In this document: piece by piece, positions 1-9,094 of the stretch
How the letters are laid out: each line of letters opens with the position of its first letter
Numbering within the stretch: the first letter of the stretch is position 1
NCBI GenBank assembly: GCA_947589185.1
Contig: CANQCK010000001.1
Coordinates: forward strand, 248,001 to 312,000
Direction: 5' to 3'
Origin: an uncultured Clostridia bacterium
Lineage (GTDB): Bacteria > Bacillota > Clostridia > Oscillospirales > Ruminococcaceae
DNA: 64,000 nt
Notes under the pieces: model-generated
Seen by the model: only the letters and a program-made list of their open reading frames with translations
What the model was told of the DNA's origin: nothing
Database searches by the model: none
Made by a program: the position numbers and the translations under genes

Positions 1-389
1 CCGAAAGCCGCTGTAAAGCCGTACTTATCAAGGGCTTGCTTTAAAGCCTGCGTCTTCATTATATCAGTATACGACGAGCCGTGATCAAACGGATTGATTC
101 CCTGCTTAACGCCCTCTTCATTAATGTATTCTAACATCTCTATGCCGTATTTTTTTGCCGTTCTGTCACGAAATTCTATCATCTCTTTAAACTTCCAGGT
201 AGTGTTGACGTGCAAAAAAGGGAACGGCGGCTTTTCAGGGTAAAAAGCCTTTAATGCAAGATGCAGCATAACCGAAGAATCCTTGCCTATCGAATAGAGC
301 ATAACAGGCTTTTCACATTCTGCCGCAACCTCTCTCATAATATAAATCGCTTCCGCCTCAAGTTCATCTAAATGTAAAAATTCACTCAT
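1..389 (-). CDS. cysD: Sulfate adenylyltransferase subunit 2, partial (C-terminus outside window)
   Basis: The reading frame starts at the ATG at 389 and runs off the left edge. About 129 residues are visible. The N-terminus has the CysD hallmarks: a short helix rich in Glu and Leu, then [11 protein letters not shown], the PP-loop of ATP-pyrophosphatase enzymes, then [13 protein letters not shown] and FRD. CysD binds ATP and, with the GTPase CysN, makes adenosine 5'-phosphosulfate from sulfate. It lies 68 bp downstream of the transporter permease on the same strand, so it is probably the fourth gene of a sulfur-uptake operon, with cysN expected just outside the window. Identification is firm; the partner gene is inferred. 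Confidence 0.9.
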   Translation of the reverse strand, partial: MSEFLHLDELEAEAIYIMREVAAECEKPVMLYSIGKDSSVMLHLALKAFYPEKPPFPFLHVNTTWKFKEMIEFRDRTAKKYGIEMLEYINEEGVKQGINPFDHGSSYTDIMKTQALKQALDKYGFTAAF

Positions 390-457
390 AATTAAATTTC
401 CTTATCTTTTTACTTTATTCTGCCTGCTGTTATTTTACCAGCAATTTATACAGCCTG

Positions 458-1273
458 CTATTTCCTGTCACGGTCAAGACCGTATCTTCTGCGTACTGCG
501 TTTTCCCAGTTTGTGAATATAACACGGTCTATTATCGTTCCTATTACGATAATTATAAGCATTATAAGCGTAACCTTATTAATATCGCTCTCAATACTTC
601 TTGCCGCATCGAGAATCTGACCCAATCCTATCATACTTATCATCATCTCAGCAGCCATAAGTGCTCTCCATGCAAACGACCAGCCGCTTTTAAGACCAGC
701 TATTAACATCGGCTGAGCCGCAGGAATAATTACTTTGAAATATAGCTGTCTCTGATTGACTCCCATTGTCTTTGCGGCTCTAATGTAAAGAGGGTCTACA
801 TTCTGAATTCCGTTATCAACAGCCATTGCTATACTGAACGCAGAACCGACTACTATTACAAAGATAACTGCACTCTGGTCAAGTCCGAACCAGAGTATTG
901 CAAACGGTACCCAGCATACACTCGGGAGCGTTTGAATTCCTAGAATAAGCGGCTTTAAATTCTTTTGAAGATATTTGAATTTGGAAATTAAAAAACCAAG
1001 CACCGCTCCTATTACCATCGAGATCAAAAAGCCTATAAATGCTCTCAGCATACTTGCTCCAACTGCGGCATAGATACTCATTCCAGTATAATCAAACGAG
1101 AACAGATCAACACATCTCTCCCATACACCCTGAGGTGACGGTATAGTGTAAGACTTCCACAGCCCAAGAACTTCAACGCCCAACAGATAGACAAGCTCCC
1201 AAAGAGCAAGTATTATGATTATAAAGCCAATACGGCTCAATATCTTTTTAACCGTCGTGCTCTTCTTTTTCAA
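458..1273 (-). CDS. ssuC: Sulfonate/sulfate-type ABC transporter permease
   Basis: A 271-residue integral membrane protein of the BPD_transp_1 family (SsuC/TauC/NrtB type). Residues 10-30 form the first hydrophobic segment, with more across 65-250. The coupling-loop region reads DPLYIRAAKTMGVNQRQLYFKVIIPAAQP, shortened here as EAA-like AAKTMGV...VIIPAA, the contact site for the ATPase. The start is a TTG at 1273 behind GAGGTGG; it overlaps the end of the ATPase gene by 26 bp, so the two are probably translationally coupled. Because cysD follows, the substrate may be sulfate or a sulfonate rather than taurine or nitrate. The family is certain; the substrate is inferred. Confidence 0.85.
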   Translation of the reverse strand: MKKKSTTVKKILSRIGFIIIILALWELVYLLGVEVLGLWKSYTIPSPQGVWERCVDLFSFDYTGMSIYAAVGASMLRAFIGFLISMVIGAVLGFLISKFKYLQKNLKPLILGIQTLPSVCWVPFAILWFGLDQSAVIFVIVVGSAFSIAMAVDNGIQNVDPLYIRAAKTMGVNQRQLYFKVIIPAAQPMLIAGLKSGWSFAWRALMAAEMMISMIGLGQILDAARSIESDINKVTLIMLIIIVIGTIIDRVIFTNWENAVRRRYGLDRDRK

Positions 1274-2021
1274 TCTTGTCCACCTCTTCTTTTAAAGCCT
1301 CAAGCAGTTTTTTTCTTATGTTTATAAATTCAACCGACTCTATATGTCTCGGACGTGGTATGTCTATCTTTATTATATCCTTAACCTTTCCCGGATGAGA
1401 GCCTATCATAACTATTCTGTCACTGAAAAAGAGTGCTTCTTCAACGCTGTGAGTAACTAAGATTATAGTCTTTTTAGTCTGCTGCCAGATATTTATCAGT
1501 TCCTCACGCAGAACATTGATTGTCTGCTTGTCAAGAGCCGCAAAGGGCTCGTCCATAAGAAGTATTTTGCAGTCTAAGCAAAGTGCCCTTGCCAAAGCAA
1601 CACGCTGTTTCATTCCCCCTGAAAGCTCGTGAATATTATAGTCTCTGAACTTATAAAGCTGAACCATCTTTAGATACTTTTCCAGCCGCTTGTCCTGCTC
1701 CTCTTTAGAAAGCCCTGCTATTTTCATTCCGAAGCGAACGTTTTTCTCAACCGTCAGCCACGGGAATAAAGCAGATTCCTGAAACATCATTATCCTGTCA
1801 GAACCCGGCTTTGTTATCTCGCTTCCGTCAAGAATTACCTTTCCGCTGTCAGCATCAACAAGTCCTGCTATTATATTGAGAAGCGTTGACTTTCCGCAGC
1901 CCGAAGGCCCTAAAAGACATATGAACTCGCCTGACTCAATATCAAGATTTATATCCTCAAGTATATTGGTATCGCTGTTTTTATCAAACTTCTTTGTTAT
2001 TCCCTCAATATGCAAACTCAT
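1248..2021 (-). CDS. ssuB: Sulfonate/sulfate-type ABC transporter ATP-binding protein
   Basis: The ATPase of the same importer, 257 residues if it starts at the ATG at 2021. Visible motifs are Walker A GPSGCGKST (38-46), the Q-loop MMFQESALFPW (about 78-88), the signature LSGGMKQR (133-140), Walker B ILLMDEPFAALD (153-164) and the switch His in VTHSVEEA. The frame is open to a TTG at 2045, but that codon abuts its own AGGAGG, and family members start at the equivalent of MSLHIEG. The gene sits 82 bp downstream of the binding-protein gene and overlaps the permease gene. Confidence 0.87.
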   Translation of the reverse strand: MSLHIEGITKKFDKNSDTNILEDINLDIESGEFICLLGPSGCGKSTLLNIIAGLVDADSGKVILDGSEITKPGSDRIMMFQESALFPWLTVEKNVRFGMKIAGLSKEEQDKRLEKYLKMVQLYKFRDYNIHELSGGMKQRVALARALCLDCKILLMDEPFAALDKQTINVLREELINIWQQTKKTIILVTHSVEEALFFSDRIVMIGSHPGKVKDIIKIDIPRPRHIESVEFINIRKKLLEALKEEVDKIEKEEHDG

Positions 2022-2103
2022 ATCCTGACTTGCCCCTAAGAGCAATCCTCCTTATAAATTTATGTCGGCTTTTTAGACATCAAAATTTTAGCAGTAATAA
2101 TCG

Positions 2104-3108
2104 TTATGAAACAGATTTCATAATACTGTCGTCTATGATTTTACCGTCAGGCAGTTTTGAGATAAATCCCTCGTCGAGATTGATTTTCGCATACTCGTCA
2201 ACAGCTTCCTTAGAAACGTCTGTTGTGAAGACAATTCTCGAAAATGCACTCTCAAACTGCTTATCATCATTTTTAGAGCCTGCAAGCTCCTCTATCTTCT
2301 CATTTACTATCTTTGCACTTTCTGAAATATTCTGCTGAATATACAAGGTTGCGTCCTTGTGAGCCTTTAAGAACTTCTCTACAATTTCAGGATGTTCCTT
2401 TTGAAACTCTTTTCTCACAACAACTACTGCAACAGGATAATCTCCCTGACGCCATATCTCGTCATAATTCAAAACTACAGAAGCCTTAATATTTTCGCTG
2501 TTTTCTAGAACTGTTCCCCATGGCTCAGGTACAAGTGCTGCGTCTATCTCGCCCTGATCAAAGAGAGACTCGACCTCTGAGTTCTTAACGGCTGTTACAT
2601 TTACATTTCCGCCCTTGTCCTGTGCCTTTAAACCATTGTCTGAAAGGAGCTTTAATAATGCTAAGTGCTGAGTGTTCCCTGCCTGAGGAATTGCCACTGT
2701 CTTATTTGCAAGGTCTTTTACTTCCTTTATATTGGCGTCCTCTCTTGCAATAAGAACCTGTCCTCCGTTGGTTGCCCCTGCAATTATATTAACATCTCCG
2801 TTTGTACTTACATTTGCACTTATTGCAGGAACAGGTCCTATATATCCTATATCAATATCCTCTGATTTTAAAGCCTCTACCTCAGCAGGTCCTGCATTGA
2901 AAGATGTCCACTTAACGCTGTAATCACTGCCGAGAGCATTCTCAAACGTTTTCTGCGACTGCATTACCATTGCCTGAGCGTGTGTTATGTTCGGGAAAAA
3001 TGCAACATTGACCGTCTTATCGTCTTTTGAACCCTTATCACAGCCCGAAAAAACAGCTAATATGCAAGAAAAAGCCAGTGCTGCTGATAAAATTCTTTTT
3101 ATTTTCAT
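2104..3108 (-). CDS. ssuA: Sulfonate/sulfate-type ABC transporter substrate-binding lipoprotein
   Basis: A 334-residue lipoprotein: a basic N-terminus, a hydrophobic stretch and a lipobox ending FSGC with Cys23. The mature part matches the NMT1/THI5-like SsuA/TauA fold: VNVAFFPNITHAQAMV at the start, KVAIP-like DLANKTVAIPQAGNTQ in the middle and DAALVPEPWGT, which in this family shapes the ligand pocket. It should capture a sulfur oxyanion outside the membrane for the permease and ATPase encoded downstream. It is first in the operon, with an AGGAGGTC site before the ATG and a well-formed promoter about 140 bp upstream. The exact ligand cannot be read from sequence. Confidence 0.85.
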   Translation of the reverse strand: MKIKRILSAALAFSCILAVFSGCDKGSKDDKTVNVAFFPNITHAQAMVMQSQKTFENALGSDYSVKWTSFNAGPAEVEALKSEDIDIGYIGPVPAISANVSTNGDVNIIAGATNGGQVLIAREDANIKEVKDLANKTVAIPQAGNTQHLALLKLLSDNGLKAQDKGGNVNVTAVKNSEVESLFDQGEIDAALVPEPWGTVLENSENIKASVVLNYDEIWRQGDYPVAVVVVRKEFQKEHPEIVEKFLKAHKDATLYIQQNISESAKIVNEKIEELAGSKNDDKQFESAFSRIVFTTDVSKEAVDEYAKINLDEGFISKLPDGKIIDDSIMKSVS

Positions 3109-3251
3109 AACATTGACCTCCTAAGATTTATAATTCTTTTACCTTTAAATTCATCTAAAAATATGTCTAATTATACACATAATAACAATTTCACTGTGAA
3201 ATTTTTGTGAAGTACAGAACCATCATAAATTATTTCTATTTAATCTACAAC

Positions 3252-3302
3252 AGCATACCATAAATTGTGTTAATTGTCAATAAAAATAGCATAAATTGTG
3301 TT
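3252..3302 (-). promoter_or_regulatory. ssuA promoter with two 13-bp direct repeats (candidate operator)
   Basis: On the minus strand, TTGACA (3275-3280) and TATGCT (3252-3257) are separated by exactly 17 bp. The 13-mer AACACAATTTATG occurs twice in the same orientation, at 3259-3271 (inside the spacer) and 3290-3302 (just upstream of the -35). The copies are 31 bp apart, close to three helical turns, so a protein bound at both would sit on one face of the DNA. A transcript would start near 3245 and carry a leader of about 137 nt. Confidence 0.7.
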
Positions 3303-3476
3303 TTCATTTCCAACATAACATAAACATTTATTAATTTCCCCTAAATCCTATTAAATTACTAGTAATTACTATAGTGTCTATTTTATTATAAAAATTGTCT
3401 TTGTCAAGATATATTAAAATAAATCTGCTATTTTACCATATTTCTTAATAAACAATTACGTTTATTAGTATGTTTC

Positions 3477-4343
3477 TTACAAATTGCTGATATTTTTTAA
3501 TATATTGGAAAAGTTTATAAGCTCCTCCATTGAAAGCTGTTCGGGACGTATATTTGAATTCAGCCCTGACTTCACTATCGCTTCGGATACAATACTCTTT
3601 TTTATTCCCATAGACGAAGAAACCGAGTTTGCAAGGGTTTTTCTTCTTTGTGAAAACGCCCCCCTTGCGACATTAAAAAAGAATCTCTCGTCCTCAACTC
3701 CCTTTGGAGTCTCTTCCTTAATATCAAATCTCACTACACAGCTGTCAACATTCGGTGACGGCATAAAACTGCCTCTTGAAACGCCGAATAAAATCTTAGG
3801 TTCAGAGAAATAATTTACAGCAACCGTCACAGCACCCATATCTCTTGTTCCCATTTCGGCACAAAGACGTCTTCCTGCCTCCTTTTGAACCATAACCGTA
3901 ACCGATTTAATTCTGAGTCTTGACTCTAACAGCTTCATTATTACAGGAGACGTTATATAGTAAGGAAGATTTGCACACACTGCAACGTCAAGATCTTTAA
4001 AATTTTCTTCAATTATTTTCGATAAATCAATATCCATGACATCGGCGTTTATGATTTTTACATTGTCAAAATCCGAGAGAGTGTCCTCCAATATCGGAAT
4101 AAGACGCTTATCTATTTCAATCGCTACTACCTTTTCAGCACGCTTAGCAAGCTCTGCTGTCAGAACACCTATACCCGTTCCGATTTCAATTATGCCAAAG
4201 CCCTGCTTTGCGTTTCCCTGCTCAGCAATTCTCGGACAGACACTCGGATTTATAAGAAAGTTTTGTCCCAGACTTTTTGAGAACTCAAAGCCGTGCTTTT
4301 TCATCAATGTTTTTATTACATTTATATCAGTCAAATTTTCCAC
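3477..4343 (-). CDS. rsmA: 16S rRNA (adenine(1518)-N6/adenine(1519)-N6)-dimethyltransferase
   Basis: A 288-residue RsmA/KsgA enzyme that dimethylates two adjacent adenosines in helix 45 of 16S rRNA during small-subunit assembly. The N-terminal SLGQNFL motif, the SAM-binding IEIGTGIGVLT, the acidic VVAIEIDKRL and the catalytic NLPYYI (motif IV) are present. The C-terminal domain has RRKTLANS, typical of the family. The start is a GTG at 4343 (MENLTDINVIK), which matches family N-termini although its ribosome binding site is weak. Length is normal. It is transcribed alone; the 3' neighbour is the ssu promoter region. Confidence 0.95.
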   Translation of the reverse strand: MENLTDINVIKTLMKKHGFEFSKSLGQNFLINPSVCPRIAEQGNAKQGFGIIEIGTGIGVLTAELAKRAEKVVAIEIDKRLIPILEDTLSDFDNVKIINADVMDIDLSKIIEENFKDLDVAVCANLPYYITSPVIMKLLESRLRIKSVTVMVQKEAGRRLCAEMGTRDMGAVTVAVNYFSEPKILFGVSRGSFMPSPNVDSCVVRFDIKEETPKGVEDERFFFNVARGAFSQRRKTLANSVSSSMGIKKSIVSEAIVKSGLNSNIRPEQLSMEELINFSNILKNISNL

Positions 4344-4503
4344 TATTTCAAATAATACCCCTTAACGGAGAAATCCTCCTATACAATCTGAAAATGTAAA
4401 TATTTAATTATAAATTTTACAACTTGTATTATAGCATAATAGAAGTATATTTTCAAATAATAATTGTGTAAGCATAATGTAGTTGAACGAAAGGAGAAAA
4501 ATT

Positions 4504-4722
4504 ATGAAAATGCAGGATATTCCTATAGGACTTACATTTGCACTTGCCGAAAACCCAGAGGCTCTGAAATATTTTGTATCGCTTTCTGAAGATCAAAAAC
4601 AGCGAATTTTAGAAGAAAGCCACAAAATCCACTCAAAAAGTGAAATGCAAGCCTTTGCAGGAAACTTTGCCAAGAATAATTCATCCTCCAAAACGGGGTT
4701 TACAAATAATCGTTTCAGTTAA
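4504..4722 (+). CDS. Small protein of unknown function (72 aa)
   Basis: I do not recognise a named family. The ATG at 4504 follows AAAGGAGAAAAATT, a strong ribosome binding site. The product begins MKMQDIPIGLTFALAENPEA, is predicted soluble and helical in its first 50 residues, and ends in a Ser/Asn-rich tail. Small proteins with a similar 'IPIG..ALA.NPEA...F..L....' start occur in other Clostridia as far as I recall, but no function is known to me. It is a single gene between rsmA (divergent) and the RNA element in front of purE. Confidence 0.65.
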   Translation: MKMQDIPIGLTFALAENPEALKYFVSLSEDQKQRILEESHKIHSKSEMQAFAGNFAKNNSSSKTGFTNNRFS

Positions 4723-4816
4723 ATCTTCGTTTACAGTATTTTGCATTAAAAAGAGTAATGTATACAAATTTAACAATAAATTAAAAATATCAGCGTAAAA
4801 TTCTCGCAAAAAATAG

Positions 4817-4845
4817 TTGCAATTTTTTTTAAATTAGAGTACAAT
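4817..4845 (+). promoter_or_regulatory. Promoter of the purE-upstream RNA / purine operon
   Basis: TTGCAA (4817-4822) and TACAAT (4840-4845) are separated by 17 bp, the spacer starting with an eight-T run. Transcription should begin near 4852. It is the only clear promoter I see ahead of the purine genes. Confidence 0.7.
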
Positions 4846-4851
4846 ACTATT

Positions 4852-5040
4852 TGTAGTAATTTTGGTTGAATTGAGGTCAAGTGTATGACATTTATTTCTG
4901 TATGCGGATACTGTAAATATTCATACAGCTTTTCAGGTAACCGTTCAAATGCCGGAGAATGTTACCTAGCTTCATTGCACTCAAACAACAATATAATAAT
5001 AGTATAATTATAACTGCAACAGAGATGTTGCAGTTTTTTT
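4852..5040 (+). ncRNA. Structured RNA of about 190 nt upstream of purE (6S RNA candidate or attenuating leader)
   Basis: The segment runs from a promoter to an intrinsic terminator and has no good ORF. Visible pairings: a basal stem GGTTG..TTGAG (about 4863-4876) with CTCAAACAAC (4979-4988); a long arm between TGTATGA (about 4882) and TCATACA (about 4929); and a second arm AGGTAAC (4937-4943) with GTTACCT (4963-4969). Length, promoter-to-terminator layout and the position ahead of purE fit bacterial 6S RNA, which traps RNA polymerase. An attenuator controlling the purine operon is the main alternative. I do not find the conserved cores of the purine, ZTP or PRPP riboswitches. A covariance-model search would decide. 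Confidence 0.45.
5012..5040 (+). terminator. Intrinsic terminator between the leader RNA and purE
   Basis: A perfect 10-bp stem AACTGCAACA / TGTTGCAGTT with a GAGA loop, followed by seven T. It ends 28 bp before the purE start, so purE expression depends on read-through or antitermination unless a promoter has been missed. Confidence 0.88.
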
Positions 5041-5068
5041 ACTGTCAATTTTTTAACGGAGGTACTAT

Positions 5069-5563
5069 ATGAAAAAGGTTGCAGTTATTATGGGAAGCGA
5101 CAGCGACTTTCCTATTGTATCAAAGGCAATTAAAGAACTTGATAATTACGGCGTTCCGTATGAGGCACACATTATGTCCGCTCACAGAACACCTGAGCTT
5201 GCAGCGTCCTTTGCTAAAAATGCGAAGAAAAACGGCTTTGGAGTTATTATCGCAGCGGCAGGTATGGCGGCTCATCTGGCAGGCGTTTTAGCAGGAAACA
5301 CTACCCTTCCTGTGATCGGCATACCCATAAAATCTACATTCGACGGCTTAGACTCACTATTAGCAACAGTACAGATGCCAAGCGGAATACCTGTTGCGAC
5401 CGTTGCAGTAAACGGAGCTAAAAACGCAGCACTTCTGGCAATTCAGATGCTCTCCCTTTCTGATGACAGTCTTTCGGACAAGCTGGAAGCCGCAAAAGCA
5501 GAAATGGTCGAAGGCGTAAAGGCTAAGGACGAAGCACTTCAGGAGGAAATTGCAAAGCTTTAA
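5069..5563 (+). CDS. purE: N5-carboxyaminoimidazole ribonucleotide mutase
   Basis: A 164-residue PurE, the carboxylation step of purine synthesis that makes CAIR. The N-terminal IMGSDSD loop, SAHRTPE (catalytic His) and [12 protein letters not shown] (substrate loop) are intact, and length is normal for the catalytic domain. The ATG follows ACGGAGGTACTAT. No purK lies in this window; either purK is elsewhere or this enzyme works directly on AIR and CO2 as class II PurE does. It is the first gene of the operon, 38 bp ahead of purC. Confidence 0.95.
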   Translation: MKKVAVIMGSDSDFPIVSKAIKELDNYGVPYEAHIMSAHRTPELAASFAKNAKKNGFGVIIAAAGMAAHLAGVLAGNTTLPVIGIPIKSTFDGLDSLLATVQMPSGIPVATVAVNGAKNAALLAIQMLSLSDDSLSDKLEAAKAEMVEGVKAKDEALQEEIAKL

Positions 5564-5601
5564 TTAAAAAAGACAGAACTAATTTATTGGAGGAAGATAC
5601 T

Positions 5602-6321
5602 ATGGAAAACATTATTAAAGGCGAACAGCTTTATGAAGGAAAGGCAAAGAAGGTATATGCCACAAATGATCCCGACTTGGTTATCGTTGACTACAAGGAC
5701 GACGCTACCGCATTCAACGGTGAAAAGAAAGGTACTATCGCAGGCAAGGGTTCTATTAATAACAGAATGACAAACTTTATGTTCAAGCTGTTAGAAAAGG
5801 AAGGTATTCCAACTCACTTGGTTGAAGAGATAAACGACCGTGAAACTATCGTAAAAAAAGTTGAAATAGTGCCTCTCGAGGTTATTGTTAGAAATGTTGC
5901 GGCAGGCAGCTTTTCAAAGAAATTAGGCATTGCAGAGGGTACTCCTCTTAAAACACCTACATTGGAGTTCAGCTATAAAAACGACGATCTGGGAGACCCT
6001 TTTATTAACAAGTACTATGCTCTCGGTCTTGACCTTGCAACCGAAGAGGAAATTGAAACTATAACTAAGTATGCGTTTAAGGTAAATGATTTTATGCTGA
6101 AGTTCTTCAAAGAGCTTAATATCGACCTTATTGACTTTAAAATTGAATTCGGCAGATTTCACAACGAGATCATTCTCGCTGACGAAATTTCACCTGACAC
6201 CTGCCGTTTCTGGGATTCTAAAACCCACGAAAAGCTGGATAAAGACCGTTTCCGCAGAGATATGGGCGGCGTAGAAGACGCTTATCAGGAAATTATGAGA
6301 CGACTAGAGGCTAGAGGCTAG
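5602..6321 (+). CDS. purC: Phosphoribosylaminoimidazole-succinocarboxamide synthase
   Basis: A 239-residue SAICAR synthetase that joins aspartate to CAIR using ATP. Characteristic segments are [10 protein letters not shown] (ATP-binding strand), [18 protein letters not shown] and LIDFKIEFG, then [12 protein letters not shown]. The frame is open to a TTG at 5587, but GGAGGAAG lies between that codon and the ATG at 5602, so the ATG is the start. The last residues (LEARG) and the stop are encoded by the first units of a 7-bp tandem array, so the C-terminus has probably been remodelled by the repeat. Confidence 0.95.
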   Translation: MENIIKGEQLYEGKAKKVYATNDPDLVIVDYKDDATAFNGEKKGTIAGKGSINNRMTNFMFKLLEKEGIPTHLVEEINDRETIVKKVEIVPLEVIVRNVAAGSFSKKLGIAEGTPLKTPTLEFSYKNDDLGDPFINKYYALGLDLATEEEIETITKYAFKVNDFMLKFFKELNIDLIDFKIEFGRFHNEIILADEISPDTCRFWDSKTHEKLDKDRFRRDMGGVEDAYQEIMRRLEARG

Positions 6322-6420
6322 AGGTTAGAAGTTAGAGGTTAGAAGTTAGAAGTTAGAGGTTAGAAGTTAGATAACAGTAAATGAAATCATAAGATCTTGC
6401 ATCTTGCTTCTTGATTCTTG
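6304..6420. repeat. Two facing 7-bp tandem arrays after purC
   Basis: From 6304 to 6366 there are nine heptads of the form [CT]TAGA[AG]G. From about 6393 to 6420 there are four heptads of the TCTTG[CA][AT] type. The second array is roughly the complement of the first, so the RNA could fold back. The array overlaps the purC stop codon. Related heptads recur at 9095-9143, about 50226 and 63090-63160. Confidence 0.8.
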
Positions 6421-6430
6421 CATCTAATAT

Positions 6431-6559
6431 GCGGAAGAACCACTGGCGGCTCGCCAATCTTATCATCTGGTTTCTTACAAAAAGTGCTAGTCCGCCGTTA
6501 CTCAATGTCGTACATTAATAAAATTATAAATAGGCGGAAGAACCACTGGCGGCTCGCCA
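6431..6559. repeat. 26-bp direct repeat and GC-rich palindromic intergenic element
   Basis: An identical 26-mer starting GCGGAAGAACCACTGG and ending in GGCTCGCCA occurs at 6431-6456 and 6534-6559. Between the copies is TCCGCCGTTACTCAATG followed by a tail ending AATAGGCGG, which closely matches the module seen twice at 27.3-27.7 kb. GGCGGCTCGCC forms a small hairpin. The segment separates purC from purF without a terminator. Confidence 0.75.
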
Positions 6560-6580
6560 GTTAGGAAGGAATGATAATAC

Positions 6581-8026
6581 TTGAAAAAAGGCTTGCACGA
6601 GGAGTGCGGTGTATTCGGTATATACTCAAACGAAACAACCGACGTAGCGTCATCTGTATATATAGGTCTTTATGCCCTTCAGCATAGAGGACAGGAAAGC
6701 TGCGGAATCGTCGTAAATGACGACGGACTTTTTCACTACCACAGAGACTTGGGTCTTGTTCACGAGGTTTTTAATCAGGAAACCCTTTCAAAACTGGGAA
6801 ACGGTCAAATTGCTATAGGACACGTCAGATATTCAACTACCGGAAATTCAAACCGTTCAAATGCACAGCCGCTGGTTGTTCGTCATATTAAAGGTCCTAT
6901 GTCAATAGCTCATAACGGAAACCTAGTCAACGCTTCTCAGCTAAGGCAGGAATATGAATTAAAAGGTGCGATCTTTCACAACACAAACGATACCGAAGTT
7001 ATCTCTTATGCGATAACCGAACAGCGTCTTGTCTGCGGTTCTATTGAGGAGTCTGTTGAAAAGGCAATGTATAAGATAAAGGGTGCGTACTCTATTTTAG
7101 TTATGTCCCCAACCAAGCTGATTGCGGCTCGTGACCCTAACGGCTTTCGTCCACTGTGTTTGGGAAAGACCTCAAACGGTTATGTGGTTTCTTCAGAATC
7201 CTGTGCTTTTGAAAGTATGGGTGCTAAATTTATTCGCGATATAAAGCCGGGCGAGATAGTTGTCATTGACAAAAACGGTATGAGAAGCATTGAGACACAT
7301 TGTGGAAACAAGGGAACTATCTGCGTTTTTGAATACGTCTACTTTGCAAGACCTGATTCGGTTATTGAGGGTTCAAGCGTTCACAAGGCAAGACTTCGTG
7401 CCGGAAAATTTCTCTGGCAGGAACACCCCTGCGACGCTGATGTAGTTATAGGCGTTCCCGATTCGGGAATCGACGCAGCTCTTGGCTTTGCAAACGCAAG
7501 CGGTATTCCCTACGGTGTAGGTTTTATCAAAAACAGATATATAGGCAGAACATTTATTCAGCCTACCCAGCTTGAGAGAACAAACTCTGTAAAGATAAAG
7601 CTGAACGTAATATCAAACACTGTAAAAGACAAGCGTGTTGTTATGATCGACGACAGCATTGTAAGAGGTACTACTATGCGGAGAATTGTAAACCTTCTAA
7701 GAGATGCAGGAGCAAAAGAAGTCCATGTCAGAGTTTCCTGTCCACCGTTTATAGCACCCTGCTATTTCGGTACTGATATTGACAGCAAGGAAAACCTTAT
7801 TGCCTGTCAGAAAAAATCAATTGACGAGATCTGCGAAAGCATCGGTGCTGACAGTTTAGGCTATCTCAGTGTTGAAAATGTCAAGCGACTTGCCGGAATT
7901 TCACACTGCGATTTCTGTGTGGGCTGCTTTAATGAAAAGTATCCTATTGAGGTTCCTAAGGAAATGCCTAAAGATAAATTTGAGTCTAAGATCAATAACA
8001 ATCAGCTTAAGCTGAATATTGAATAA
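6581..8026 (+). CDS. purF: Amidophosphoribosyltransferase
   Basis: A 481-residue enzyme that commits PRPP to purine synthesis by transferring ammonia from glutamine. The N-terminal nucleophile hydrolase domain starts EECGVFGIY; Cys9 should become residue 1 after propeptide cleavage, as in B. subtilis-type PurF. HRGQESCG and ARDPNGFRPLCLG are glutaminase motifs. The PRTase domain has VVMIDDSIVRGTT, the PRPP loop. Conserved Cys at CVFEY, CHFDCVGC-like HCDFCVGCF and others fit the Fe-S-cluster subclass. The start is a TTG at 6581 behind AGGAAGG. Confidence 0.95.
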   Translation: MKKGLHEECGVFGIYSNETTDVASSVYIGLYALQHRGQESCGIVVNDDGLFHYHRDLGLVHEVFNQETLSKLGNGQIAIGHVRYSTTGNSNRSNAQPLVVRHIKGPMSIAHNGNLVNASQLRQEYELKGAIFHNTNDTEVISYAITEQRLVCGSIEESVEKAMYKIKGAYSILVMSPTKLIAARDPNGFRPLCLGKTSNGYVVSSESCAFESMGAKFIRDIKPGEIVVIDKNGMRSIETHCGNKGTICVFEYVYFARPDSVIEGSSVHKARLRAGKFLWQEHPCDADVVIGVPDSGIDAALGFANASGIPYGVGFIKNRYIGRTFIQPTQLERTNSVKIKLNVISNTVKDKRVVMIDDSIVRGTTMRRIVNLLRDAGAKEVHVRVSCPPFIAPCYFGTDIDSKENLIACQKKSIDEICESIGADSLGYLSVENVKRLAGISHCDFCVGCFNEKYPIEVPKEMPKDKFESKINNNQLKLNIE

Positions 8027-8048
8027 AACTATTGAGGTGCATTAAAAT

Positions 8049-9083
8049 ATGAAAAGTTTTTCAAACAGTTATAAAGAAGCAGGTGTTGACGTAACTGCCG
8101 GTTACAAGGCTGTTGAACTTATGAAACAACACGTTGCAAAAACAATGACTTCTAACGTACTTTCCGGTCTTGGAGGATTCGGAGGTCTATATGAACTTGA
8201 CCTAACGGGTATAAATAAGCCTGTTCTTGTTTCCGGAACGGACGGCGTAGGAACAAAACTGAAAATCGCCTTTTTGATGGATAAGCACAACACAGTAGGC
8301 ATTGACTGCGTTGCTATGTGCGTAAATGATATAATCTGCTGCGGAGCTAAGCCTCAGTTTTTTCTTGACTATATCGCAGTGGGTAAGAACATTCCCGAAA
8401 AGATTGCAGATATAGTTTCGGGAGTTTCAGAGGGATGTGTACAGTCGGGCTGTGCTTTGATAGGCGGAGAAACCGCCGAAATGCCCGGTTTCTACTCTGA
8501 GGATGAATATGATCTTGCAGGATTCTCTGTTGGAATTGTAGACAAGGACAAAATTTTAAAGCCCGACACTCAGAAAGAGGGAGACATAATAATCGGTATT
8601 AAATCAAGCGGAGTTCACTCAAACGGATTTTCGCTTGTTAGAAAGGTATTTTCGGTAAGCGAGTCAAACCTTGCAAGACACGTCGGTGAACTTGGGGCAA
8701 CTCTCGGAGATACTCTCTTAACGCCGACTAAAATCTATGTCAAAGCTATTATGAGAGCTCTTGACGCCTGCACCATAAAATCTATTTCACATATTACGGG
8801 CGGCGGTTTTTATGAGAATATTCCACGCTCTCTGCCAAACGGTATCTCTGCTAAAATTGAAAAATCCGCAGTACAGATACTTCCTATTTTTGAGGTTATC
8901 AAAGGCACTGGAAAAATACCTGAGAGAGATATGTTCAACACCTTCAATATGGGTGTTGGAATGACTGTTGTCGTCGATAAAAACGATGCTGACAAAGCTA
9001 TTGAAGCTATAAATTCTGTTGGAGAAGATGCATATGTCTTGGGCGAGCTTGTTAAAAGCGACGAGGGAGTTATTATTGCATAA
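8049..9083 (+). CDS. purM: Phosphoribosylformylglycinamidine cyclo-ligase
   Basis: A 344-residue AIR synthetase. It closes the imidazole ring of FGAM with ATP. Typical segments are [11 protein letters not shown] at the N-terminus, [13 protein letters not shown], the glycine-rich [14 protein letters not shown] and [13 protein letters not shown]. Length is normal. It lies 22 bp after purF, with TTGAGGTGCATT before the ATG, so the two are cotranscribed. Confidence 0.96.
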   Translation: MKSFSNSYKEAGVDVTAGYKAVELMKQHVAKTMTSNVLSGLGGFGGLYELDLTGINKPVLVSGTDGVGTKLKIAFLMDKHNTVGIDCVAMCVNDIICCGAKPQFFLDYIAVGKNIPEKIADIVSGVSEGCVQSGCALIGGETAEMPGFYSEDEYDLAGFSVGIVDKDKILKPDTQKEGDIIIGIKSSGVHSNGFSLVRKVFSVSESNLARHVGELGATLGDTLLTPTKIYVKAIMRALDACTIKSISHITGGGFYENIPRSLPNGISAKIEKSAVQILPIFEVIKGTGKIPERDMFNTFNMGVGMTVVVDKNDADKAIEAINSVGEDAYVLGELVKSDEGVIIA

Positions 9084-9094
9084 CAGCAAATTTA

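Noticed and set aside
4852..5040. Purine, ZTP or PRPP riboswitch before purE
   Set aside because: I could not find their conserved core sequences; left as an unassigned structured RNA with 6S as one option.
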